NCBI GenBank assembly: GCA_035438705.1
Contig: DAORIV010000009.1
Span: 1 to 20,790, forward strand
DNA: 20,790 bases
Source of the DNA: C7867-006 sp035438705
Lineage (GTDB): Bacteria > Patescibacteriota > Minisyncoccia > Phycocordibacterales > DATDWN01
Reading direction: 5' to 3'
Part shown: positions 14,962-20,790 of the stretch, one piece after another
Numbering within the stretch: position 1 is the stretch's first letter
Layout of the letters: each line of letters begins with the position of its first letter
Position numbers and translations under genes: made by a program
The notes under the pieces: generated by a model
Databases searched by the model: none
Told to the model about the DNA's origin: nothing
Seen by the model: only the letters and a program-made list of their open reading frames with translations

Positions 14962-15927
14962 ATGTTTATAGACGAATTAACTATTTCTATACACTCAGGA
15001 AAAGGGGGAGACGGCATAGTCTCTTGGATGCACTTTAAGGGTATAGATCATGCTGGCCCAGGTGGAGGTGATGGAGGCAAGGGGGGAGATGTATATCTTC
15101 GAGGTGTTCGAGATATAGGCTTGCTGTCTAAATATAGGTTTATCAAGGATTTTAAAGCACAGGATGGAGAAAGAGGTGGAAAAAATTGTATGAACGGTAA
15201 GGCAGGAGAAGATCTGGTACTAGATCTACCAATAGGTAGTGTTGTAACTAATATTGAAACAGGTAAGGAAGTTGAGGTGTTGGAAGAAACCCCTATATTT
15301 TTTTTGAAGGGTGGTAATAGAGGCTACGGTAACGCTTATTTCAAAGGTCCAAAAAACATAAATCCAAAAGAGTCTACAAAAGGTAAACCTGCACAAGGTG
15401 GTGAATATAAAATTGAGCTAAAATTGGTGGTTGATTTGGGTTTGGTTGGATTGCCAAATGCAGGTAAGTCTAGCCTATTGAATTCATTAACAAAAGCCAA
15501 GGCAAAAGTTGGGAACTATCAATTCACCACACTAGCTCCCAATCTAGGAGATTTGTATGGATTCGTTATTGCAGATATTCCTGGTCTTATCGAGGGGGCA
15601 TCAACCGGAAAGGGTTTGGGTTATAAATTTTTAAGACATGTCTCTAGAACCAAAGCTTTAATGCACTGCGTTTCAGCTGAGAATAAAAATCCAATCGAGG
15701 ATTACAACACTGTTAGGGAAGAGTTGGGTAAGTACGATAAGAGTTTACTCAAGAAAGAAGAAATTATTTTGATAACTAAAACCGATACTGTAAGTGTTCA
15801 GGATTTAAAAAAGACAATAGATGCATTTAAAAAGAAGTCTAAGATAGTGCTTTCCGTGTCCGTTCTTGACGATGTATCACTAAAGAATCTAAGTGATGAG
15901 TTGGTGAAAATACTAAAAAAGCTGTAA
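14962..15927 (+). CDS. obg: Obg family GTPase (CgtA), short form
   Basis: 321 aa. Ribosome-associated GTPase acting in 50S maturation and growth control. Residues 1-156 form the glycine-rich Obg fold (SGKGGDGIVSW, GGPGGGDGGKGG-type runs, and GGNRGYGNAYFKG). The G domain follows, with G1 GLPNAGKS (163-170), switch I TTLAPNLG, G3 DIPGLIEGA (from 205) and G4 TKTD near residue 273. The protein stops after the G domain, so the C-terminal OCT domain found in many Bacillus-type Obg proteins is absent. It lies 15 nt upstream of gatB and is probably co-transcribed with it. Confidence 0.95.
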   Translation: MFIDELTISIHSGKGGDGIVSWMHFKGIDHAGPGGGDGGKGGDVYLRGVRDIGLLSKYRFIKDFKAQDGERGGKNCMNGKAGEDLVLDLPIGSVVTNIETGKEVEVLEETPIFFLKGGNRGYGNAYFKGPKNINPKESTKGKPAQGGEYKIELKLVVDLGLVGLPNAGKSSLLNSLTKAKAKVGNYQFTTLAPNLGDLYGFVIADIPGLIEGASTGKGLGYKFLRHVSRTKALMHCVSAENKNPIEDYNTVREELGKYDKSLLKKEEIILITKTDTVSVQDLKKTIDAFKKKSKIVLSVSVLDDVSLKNLSDELVKILKKL

Positions 15928-15942
15928 TATCTATTACTACAT

Positions 15943-17376
15943 ATGGATAAATATAGAATGACCATTGGTTTGGAAATACACGCTGAACTTAACACAAAAA
16001 GTAAGATGTTTTGTTCTTGCAAAAACAGCTCCTTCGACAAGGAAGAAGTATTACCAAATACAAATATTTGCCCCGTTTGTATGGGGTACCCAGGCACACT
16101 ACCTGTTATAAACAAGGAAGCAGTTAGAAAAGTACTTCTTGTGGGGCATTCTATCGGGAGTAGTTTGGCAGATTTCACTGAATTCGATCGTAAAAATTAC
16201 TTTTATCCAGATATACCTAAGGGTTATCAGATAAGTCAGTATAAGTTTCCCTTGGTTAGGGGAGGATCTATTGCTGGGGTAGAGCTAACACGTATTCACC
16301 TTGAAGAAGACACTGCGCGTTCCTCGCATGAGATGCCAGGGGTAAGTTTGGTTGACTATAATCGTGCTGGAGTACCATTACTCGAACTCGTAACTGAGCC
16401 AGTTATACACAGTAGTGAACAAGCTATGAATTTTGCAAAAGAGTTACAACTACTTTTGCAATATCTTAATGTATCGAATGCAAATATGGAAAAGGGTGAA
16501 ATGCGCGTTGAAGTAAATATCTCTATCTCAGATTCGGAAAAATTTGGTACTAAAGTAGAAGTTAAAAATATAAACTCCTTTAAAGCTGCAGGTAAGGCAA
16601 TAGATTATGAATTCAAAAGGCAGGCGTCTTTACTAGAAGAGGGGAAGGTGGTAGTTCAGGAAACTAGAGGATGGGATGAAAACAAGGGGATGACTTTTTC
16701 GCAGAGACTTAAAGAGTCCGCTAATGATTACAGATATTTTCCAGACCCAGATCTACCAAAGCTTATATTAAGTGAAGTTTCTGAATTTACAAATGAAGCA
16801 TTATCAAAAAATATTCCAGAGATACCAGAACTAAAAAGACAACGACTAGCTAAGGATTACGGCATCAAAGATTCTGACATAGAAGTGTATATCGGCAACA
16901 GAGATGCTTCCAAATTTTTTGAAACAGTTGCTGTGAGTCTGGATGGGGAGGGGCTGGTTCAAACCGCATCCAATTATATAACCTCAGATATTGTGGGTTT
17001 GTCTAAAAACCTCAAACAAGATTTTGTTGTCGGAAGTATTGAAACTTCAAGTTTCGTAAAACTAATGGGTATGATAGGAAAAGGGGAGCTGTCATCAAGG
17101 GGTGCAAAAGACGTTTTGAAGATAATGTTTGAGACAGGAGGCGATGCAGAGGTTATTGCAAAGCAAAAGGGTTTGATACAAAAAAATGATATTGAAGAAA
17201 TAAGAAAGATGGCTGAAAAAATTATTTCAAACAATCCCGATTCAGTTTCGGAATATAAGTCAGGGAAAGAATCACTACTACAATTTTTTGTGGGGCAGGG
17301 CATGAAAGAAAGTAAGGGATCAGTAAACCCTGAAGTTTTTAAAAAAGTAATTTTAGAATTACTAACAAATAATTAA
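15943..17376 (+). CDS. gatB: Aspartyl/glutamyl-tRNA(Asn/Gln) amidotransferase subunit B
   Basis: 477 aa, full length. GatB, with GatA and GatC, converts misacylated Glu-tRNA-Gln (and Asp-tRNA-Asn) to the correct amide form by ATP-dependent transamidation. The N-terminal MTIGLEIHAELNT and the zinc-binding cysteines C24/C26 and C43/C46 (MFCSC...CPVCMGYPG) are present, as are DRKNYFYPDIPKGYQISQ, VDYNRAGVPLLELVTEP and the ANDYRYFPDPDLP signature. The C-terminal helical YqeY-like tRNA-binding domain (about 330-477) is intact. GatA and GatC are not in the window. The gene is followed by a strong terminator. Confidence 0.97.
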   Translation: MDKYRMTIGLEIHAELNTKSKMFCSCKNSSFDKEEVLPNTNICPVCMGYPGTLPVINKEAVRKVLLVGHSIGSSLADFTEFDRKNYFYPDIPKGYQISQYKFPLVRGGSIAGVELTRIHLEEDTARSSHEMPGVSLVDYNRAGVPLLELVTEPVIHSSEQAMNFAKELQLLLQYLNVSNANMEKGEMRVEVNISISDSEKFGTKVEVKNINSFKAAGKAIDYEFKRQASLLEEGKVVVQETRGWDENKGMTFSQRLKESANDYRYFPDPDLPKLILSEVSEFTNEALSKNIPEIPELKRQRLAKDYGIKDSDIEVYIGNRDASKFFETVAVSLDGEGLVQTASNYITSDIVGLSKNLKQDFVVGSIETSSFVKLMGMIGKGELSSRGAKDVLKIMFETGGDAEVIAKQKGLIQKNDIEEIRKMAEKIISNNPDSVSEYKSGKESLLQFFVGQGMKESKGSVNPEVFKKVILELLTNN

Positions 17377-17392
17377 GCCACCCATTAAATAT

Positions 17393-17424
17393 AAAAAAAT
17401 ACCTCTTGACGGAGGTATTTTTTT
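17393..17424. terminator. Bidirectional intrinsic terminator between gatB and the HTH gene
   Basis: The left arm is an A7 tract followed by TACCTC (to 17405); the loop is TTGACG; the right arm is GAGGTA (17412-17417) running into a T7 tract. The arms pair perfectly over 13 bp. It serves gatB on the plus strand and the MerR-like gene on the minus strand, whose stop lies 11 nt beyond. Confidence 0.92.
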
Positions 17425-17435
17425 ATATTTGAACT

Positions 17436-17678
17436 TTAATCCTTTAAATGTTTAACAATTAGTTTGTGAACCTCTTTTTTAGTACTTTTTCGCATTCCAG
17501 CATTAACTTCAATTTCGTGAATGACCTTTTCCAAGTCCTCAATTTTATATACTCGATAGTTGTTCATCGGATGCCTGTGAGCCTTTAGTTTTCCATTGTT
17601 GTCCCAGTTACGAAGGGTAAGAGGGGAAACCCCAAGTATTTTTGAAGCTTGTTTGATTGTAATATAAAGGTTAGCCAT
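17436..17678 (-). CDS. MerR/excisionase-type helix-turn-helix protein
   Basis: 80 aa. Residues 4-50 (YITIKQASKILGVSPLTLRNWDNNGKLKAHRHPMNNYRVYKIEDLE) form a winged HTH of the MerR/excisionase superfamily: helix ASKILGV, recognition helix SPLTLRNWDNNG, then the R-x-x-x-N-x-R-x-Y wing. The rest is a short charged helix without the usual effector-binding domain, so it is a minimal DNA-binding protein. Such proteins act as small regulators, or as recombination directionality factors beside mobile DNA. It lies next to an IS30-type HTH gene and a possible RNA gene, and its HTH resembles the N-terminus of the surface protein at 18897. The target is unknown. Confidence 0.85.
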   Translation of the reverse strand: MANLYITIKQASKILGVSPLTLRNWDNNGKLKAHRHPMNNYRVYKIEDLEKVIHEIEVNAGMRKSTKKEVHKLIVKHLKD

Positions 17679-17753
17679 AAATGAAAATGAAGATTTATAA
17701 ACTTTAATAAAGATGTGTATATATTTTATTAAGTTTAATAAATAATATCAAGG

Positions 17754-18075
17754 TAGTATTTGATTATTTGGGGAATAGTATCTAGCATCCAATTATCGAC
17801 AACAACTAATGTAATTGTTACAGCCGGGCATCTCCAGGCAGTTCGCTCATCGATCGGTATTACATTACATGTATCATGTGGGGAGGCTAATACCCTACCT
17901 GTTTCTGGATATGTGTACTTATACCAACAGCACTATAAAGCAAATCATTGATCCAAGGCGCTGTTGTGCACGGCCACAGCTAAAGCTCAGTGTCCAACTT
18001 CAAGAAAATATATACCCCATGTATTATCTCATTACTACAAATTAATTAACGATATGATCCGATAATTTGCTTTTT
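17754..18075 (+). ncRNA. Candidate structured non-coding RNA (about 250-310 nt), family unknown
   Basis: In the 457-nt gene-free gap, bases 17821-18000 are near 47% G+C by hand count, well above the surrounding AT-rich DNA. The frames here give no protein-like product. The order is: -10-like TAGTAT (17754-17759); a closing stem TGGGG-A-ATA (17769-17777) with TATA-CCCCA (18011-18019); CAATTA/TAATTG (17790/17812); GCC-G-GG/CC-A-GGC (17823-17839); GGTATTA/TAATACC (17856-17862/17888-17894), with an inner ACATG-TAT-CATGT hairpin; GTTGTG/CACAGC (17963-17968/17975-17980). Then comes a weak terminator, CAAATTA/TAATTTG plus T5 (18038-18075). A competing pair, TAATGTAAT (17807-17815) with ATTACATTA (17859-17867), would exclude the GGTATTA stem. 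No RNase P, tmRNA, SRP or tRNA signature was found. The element is hand-folded and strand is inferred. Confidence 0.45.
18038..18075 (+). terminator. Weak intrinsic terminator after the candidate RNA
   Basis: CAAATTA (18038-18044) and TAATTTG (18063-18069) pair over 7 bp with an 18-nt loop, followed by CTTTTT. The stem is AT-only apart from one pair, so it is weak. It lies where a transcript from the structured island would need to end. Confidence 0.3.
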
Positions 18076-18135
18076 ATCAACATATAATCAAAAACTACCA
18101 TTTACCTTTAAAGCAGAACGATATATCATATTATT

Positions 18136-18519
18136 ATGATTAAAAAATATACACACATAACAAGTGAAGAAAGGTTTTTGATTGAAAAAATGCTTAAAGA
18201 AAGAAAAAGTATAAGCTATATAGCAAGATTACTTAGCAGATCAAAGTCTTCTGTATCAAATGAGATATCTCGGAATAGGGGTAGAAGCCGCTATAAGCAG
18301 TTTAAAGCAGCAGAAAGATACTATGCGAGGCAAACACTCAAGAAGAGAAAAAGTAATGCTGTAGTGGCAGATTCAGTCACTAGAAAAAGAGTAGATAGGA
18401 TGCTAGCTAAGGGTATGTCACCAGAACAAATAAGTAAAAGAATTCGTGAGCATAAAAGCTCAAAGAGTATTAGTGCAAAAAGTATTAGAAAATATAGACA
18501 AAACTATTATAAACATTGA
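18136..18519 (+). CDS. IS30-type helix-turn-helix protein without catalytic domain
   Basis: 127 aa, highly basic. Residues 8-50 (ITSEERFLIEKMLKERKSISYIARLLSRSKSSVSNEISRNRG) are the N-terminal HTH of IS30-family transposases. A second segment (RVDRMLAKGMSPEQISKRI, about 89-107) matches the 'SPEQI' helix that follows it in that family. The protein then ends where IS30 transposases (about 320-380 aa) continue into the DDE catalytic core. No remnant of the core is recognisable downstream, and no flanking terminal repeats are evident. The frame is clean and has a plausible start (TATATC 8 nt upstream of the ATG). It could be a remnant, or a domesticated DNA-binding regulator. A near-perfect inverted repeat begins at its stop codon. 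Confidence 0.8.
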   Translation: MIKKYTHITSEERFLIEKMLKERKSISYIARLLSRSKSSVSNEISRNRGRSRYKQFKAAERYYARQTLKKRKSNAVVADSVTRKRVDRMLAKGMSPEQISKRIREHKSSKSISAKSIRKYRQNYYKH

Positions 18520-18544
18520 TAAACATATATATTATGTTAATCAA
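18516..18544. terminator. 12-bp AT-rich inverted repeat at the end of the IS30-type HTH gene
   Basis: The arms 18516-18527 and 18533-18544 match at 11 of 12 positions (outer TTGAT/ATCAA, inner AACATA/TATGTT) around a 5-nt loop. The left arm contains the stop codon. Only a GTTTTA tract follows, so it is either a weak terminator, an mRNA-stabilising hairpin, or a mobile-element end. Confidence 0.4.
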
Positions 18545-18800
18545 GTTTTATGAGTATTTAATAAGGTTTATTTTTCAGTTTGTGTTTTGAATTCATTCTT
18601 ATATTTTGTCGTTACTTTTTTATATCATTTTTGCTAATAATAACTACCTAATATTTTATTGGAACTTTTCAACCTGGGTCATTTTTGAGCCTTTTTAATA
18701 TAGAATTTTAGTGAGTTATGATTGCCACAATTTACGTTTTTTATTTTATTTTTTAGCATATTCTTTCTTTCAGATTTTTTTGATCTTGTGATACCAAAAT

Positions 18801-18833
18801 CTCGGATAACCGAGATTATCTCGGATAACCGAG
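18801..18833. promoter_or_regulatory. Tandem palindromes CTCGGATAACCGAG (operator-like)
   Basis: Two identical copies of CTCGG-ATAA-CCGAG lie at 18801-18814 and 18820-18833, 19 bp apart, flanked by A/T. Each is a 5-bp dyad with an ATAA centre. Arms can also pair between copies. They end 50 bp before the TATAAT of the surface-protein gene, in a position suited to an activator or to a regulator binding cooperatively. The neighbouring HTH proteins are candidate binders. Confidence 0.55.
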
Positions 18834-18843
18834 AAAGCCTTAT

Positions 18844-18852
18844 TTATCCACA
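18844..18852 (+). promoter_or_regulatory. Perfect DnaA box upstream of the surface protein gene
   Basis: TTATCCACA, identical to the strong box at the candidate oriC, placed 11 bp after the tandem palindromes and 31 bp before the -10 hexamer. It is an isolated site; regulatory use is inference. Confidence 0.45.
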
Positions 18853-18883
18853 TATTTTTGGTGATTTATATTTTTTTTGTAGT

Positions 18884-18889
18884 TATAAT
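18884..18889 (+). promoter_or_regulatory. -10 element (TATAAT) of the surface protein gene
   Basis: Perfect TATAAT with 7 nt to the ATG at 18897, the same leaderless geometry as at 768. No Shine-Dalgarno is present. It supports 18897 as the start over GTG/TTG codons further upstream in the same open frame. Confidence 0.55.
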
Positions 18890-18896
18890 ACTTGTA

Positions 18897-20790
18897 ATGG
18901 TTTCTGACATTTTTTTTGAAAATAAAAAATATATTTCAGTTAAAGATGCATCTGCTTTAACTGGTTATTCAAAAGATTATATCGGTCAACTTTGCCGAAG
19001 TAATAAAATTATTTCTAGAAGATTTGGTAGGATTTGGTATGTTGAAGAGGAGTCACTTTTTAATTATAAAAATACACCAACCACTTTTGATTTTGCTAGA
19101 AATCTTTATCCAAATAAAAACACAGATAGTGTTTCTGTAAAGGTTGAAGAAGTTTCAAAAACTGTCGTTCCAAACGAGGTTGTTGCAGTAACTGTAGATG
19201 AGAAGATTGAAACAGTTTCTGTGCCTGTTTCTGCAAAAGTTCCTCAAGTTTCTGTTGTTGTTCCTACAACTTATCCTAATGTAGAGAAGGATAATTTGCT
19301 CAATGCTGTACATGAATTAATGTTTGTTTTTGATGTTAATTTCTCTAAGAAATTAAACCCTCTAGTTTTGACTCTGTTGATTATCATCGGAATATTTACT
19401 TTCAAATTTGATTTTAATAACTTTGGAACTACAGTAGCTGTTGTTTCAAGATACACAAAAGATTCAGTAAATTATTTAGCTTACAATGTTTCAAATTCAC
19501 CAAAGGTTGTTTTTGATGCAGTTAATCAAGTTTCTGGTTTATATTCTGAAAATATAAAAAAAGCATACCTAGCTTTTGGTCATGATTCTGTTTCTCTAAA
19601 CAACAGTCAATTTGCATCAGCAATAAATTCTTCACAAGATTTTAATCCAATTGATCATTCTGGACTTGTTGTGTATAGAAAAATAAATAGTTGGTTTGAT
19701 GGATTGTTTGCTCCAAACTCAGTATTTGTAAATACAAATACAATTGTTAAGGCAACAACAACACCAAAAAATACTTTAGCTACAAATACTCAAACTAAAG
19801 TTATAAACACAACTACAACCAAGGTAGTTGAGAGAATTATAGAAAAACCTGTAAACGGTGCAGTCACAACACAAGAGTTACAAACAAGTCTTCAAATACT
19901 GAACAATGATATATTGCAAAAACTATACAGTCTATCAACGGGTAGTGGGGGAAATGTAACAAATATTTATCAGCAAATAGCTCAAAGTCAGAGAATCGAT
20001 CAACTTACCAATACTATATTAAATAGTCCTACTATTAATAACGCTACTATTAATGGTCTAAGTGTAACAAGTACAGGTACTACCACATTCAGTGGTGGCA
20101 TATCTCTTTCTGGTGGATGTGTGACAGTTAATGGTGTGTGTTTGGGTACTGGAAATGGAGGTTATAACTTGGTACAAGATGAAGGGGTTGATTTGATTGC
20201 AAGAACCACTATTAATTTTGTGGGCGGTGGCGTGACTGCAAATGATTCAGGTGGGGTTACTACAGTTACAATAAATGGTACTTCGTTTACTGGAGCTGCA
20301 AATTCAGTTGTGGTAACTGATTCTTTGGGATCACTTATTGCTACCGGTACACAACTTACAGTGGGTAATATTTTGGCTACAACCACAGCAACTTCTACAT
20401 TCGTAGGTGGTATTTCTACAAATCTTCTTTCAGTAACAAGCACAATAGCTAGTTCAACATTTGCTAACGGAATTAATTTAACTAGTGGATGTTTTGCAGT
20501 TAATGGTACATGTCTAACTACATCTGGTGGTTCTGGAACTCCAGGTGGATCAAATGGACAAGTACAATATAATGCATCAGGTGTGTTTGCTGGTATCAGT
20601 ACAACAACTCTTGCAACTAACTCATCTCTATCAGTTACAGGAACACTAGGAGCATTACTAGGTGGAAGTAACTCAACAATTTCTCTTAACCTAGGTAACG
20701 CTAACTCATGGACAGCACTACAAACATTTGCATATTCATCAACAACATATGGATCATTTACTACAGCAAGTACAACAAACCTTTCACTAG
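18897..20790 (+). CDS. Membrane-tethered HTH protein with giant repetitive extracellular fibre (5' part only)
   Basis: At least 631 residues, still open at the window edge. Residues 12-58 form a MerR/excisionase-like HTH (KYISVKDASALTGYSKDYIG, then CRSNKIISRRFGRIWYVEEESL). A Val/Pro-rich linker follows to about 150, then one hydrophobic segment (156-168, LVLTLLIIIGIFT), so the HTH faces the cytoplasm and the rest should be outside. From about 200 it is Ser/Thr/Asn-rich. Coiled-coil-prone stretches (324-345 and about 360-385) precede beta-rich repeats carrying paired cysteines in GGC-x6-C form: C408/C415 and C532/C539, 124 residues apart, each after an 'F-x-x-G-I-x-L' strand. The fibre half resembles CPR surface proteins often annotated as tail-fibre-like. 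Upstream lie tandem palindromes. A role as an adhesin whose anchor also binds DNA is inference. Confidence 0.8.
   Translation, partial: MVSDIFFENKKYISVKDASALTGYSKDYIGQLCRSNKIISRRFGRIWYVEEESLFNYKNTPTTFDFARNLYPNKNTDSVSVKVEEVSKTVVPNEVVAVTVDEKIETVSVPVSAKVPQVSVVVPTTYPNVEKDNLLNAVHELMFVFDVNFSKKLNPLVLTLLIIIGIFTFKFDFNNFGTTVAVVSRYTKDSVNYLAYNVSNSPKVVFDAVNQVSGLYSENIKKAYLAFGHDSVSLNNSQFASAINSSQDFNPIDHSGLVVYRKINSWFDGLFAPNSVFVNTNTIVKATTTPKNTLATNTQTKVINTTTTKVVERIIEKPVNGAVTTQELQTSLQILNNDILQKLYSLSTGSGGNVTNIYQQIAQSQRIDQLTNTILNSPTINNATINGLSVTSTGTTTFSGGISLSGGCVTVNGVCLGTGNGGYNLVQDEGVDLIARTTINFVGGGVTANDSGGVTTVTINGTSFTGAANSVVVTDSLGSLIATGTQLTVGNILATTTATSTFVGGISTNLLSVTSTIASSTFANGINLTSGCFAVNGTCLTTSGGSGTPGGSNGQVQYNASGVFAGISTTTLATNSSLSVTGTLGALLGGSNSTISLNLGNANSWTALQTFAYSSTTYGSFTTASTTNLSL

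Larger units (their letters stand above)
18520..18896. other. Gene-free, AT-rich region upstream of the surface protein
   Basis: 377 nt with no convincing coding sequence. Very short T-rich frames (for example from 18718) encode only Phe/Ile-rich strings. It contains the inverted repeat after the HTH gene, two tandem CTCGG palindromes, a perfect DnaA box and the TATAAT of the next gene. The regulatory signals are concentrated in the last 100 nt. Confidence 0.6.

Noticed and set aside
17760..18045. Two overlapping short frames (63 and 76 codons) in the GC-richer island
   Set aside because: No recognisable domain, no plausible start context, and composition unlike other genes here. The inverted repeats explain the region better as RNA.
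17754..18075. tRNA, tmRNA, RNase P RNA or SRP RNA
   Set aside because: I looked on both strands for GTTCRA T-loop context with a matching acceptor, the RNase P GAGGAAAGTCC core, the tmRNA 3' end and the SRP GGAAGCAGC loop, and found none.
18136..18544. Complete IS30 insertion sequence
   Set aside because: No DDE catalytic domain, no paired terminal inverted repeats and no target duplication could be seen.
18670..18700. Possible terminator GG-TC/GA-CC followed by T5
   Set aside because: The stem is only four pairs with a central mismatch; too weak to list.
18801..18833. CRISPR array
   Set aside because: Only two short palindromic units with a 5-bp spacer and no cas genes; the operator interpretation is simpler.
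18718..18907. Short Phe/Ile-rich frames before the surface protein
   Set aside because: Composition reflects T-rich non-coding DNA, and they overlap the promoter and the tandem palindromes.
20162..20443. Minus-strand frame of 93 codons
   Set aside because: Antisense shadow of the Gly/Thr/Ser-rich repeats of the surface protein, which are open on the plus strand throughout.

Overview
The window looks like a chromosomal segment of a Candidate Phyla Radiation (Patescibacteria) bacterium, most likely from the Parcubacteria/Paceibacteria side. This rests on gene content and style, not on a 16S sequence. The DNA is AT-rich and genes are tightly packed, with gaps of 1-15 nt. A PrgI/VirB4-type secretion cluster of the kind common in CPR genomes is present. 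The window ends inside a large surface protein whose Gly-Ser-Thr-rich 'GGC..NG.C' repeats are typical of Parcubacteria. No gene start that I examined has a recognisable Shine-Dalgarno sequence.

Region 1 (1-6833, + strand) is a type IV secretion or pilus-like envelope cluster. It holds the tail of an unidentified protein, PrgI, a small TraC/VirB4-N-terminus-like protein, a full VirB4 ATPase and a small membrane protein. These are followed by a secreted three-repeat Ig/PKD-like protein, a VirB2-like two-helix pilin fused to a Cys-rich domain with M15-peptidase-like metal ligands, and a membrane-anchored beta-propeller-like protein. It converges on yidC with 2 nt between stop codons.

Region 2 (6836-11080) is the origin neighbourhood in the conserved bacterial order: rpmH-rnpA-yidC leftward, dnaA-dnaN rightward. 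The dnaA-dnaN gap carries a perfect DnaA box, two TTATACACA-type boxes and a 45-nt stretch with only two G/C, so it is the best oriC candidate. dnaN is followed 2 nt later by an 84-aa protein that resembles a minimal DUF721/DciA domain.

Region 3 (11082-17424) is housekeeping: a class A penicillin-binding protein (-) divergent from tyrS (+) across only 37 bp, an acidic 82-aa protein (-), then obg and gatB (+). Two strong bidirectional terminators sit at the convergent junctions.

Region 4 (17436-20790) is accessory. It holds an 80-aa MerR-like HTH protein (-), a locally GC-rich 250-310 nt island with an orderly set of inverted repeats but no convincing protein (candidate structured RNA), a stand-alone IS30-type HTH protein without a catalytic domain, tandem palindromes, a perfect DnaA box, and the start of a giant protein. 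That protein joins a cytoplasmic MerR/excisionase-like HTH to one membrane segment and a repetitive extracellular fibre.

A recurrent theme is a -10 hexamer, often extended with TGn, placed 6-9 nt before the ATG (768, 3643, dnaA, PBP, tyrS, obg, the IS30-type HTH gene and the surface protein). This implies widespread leaderless transcription.
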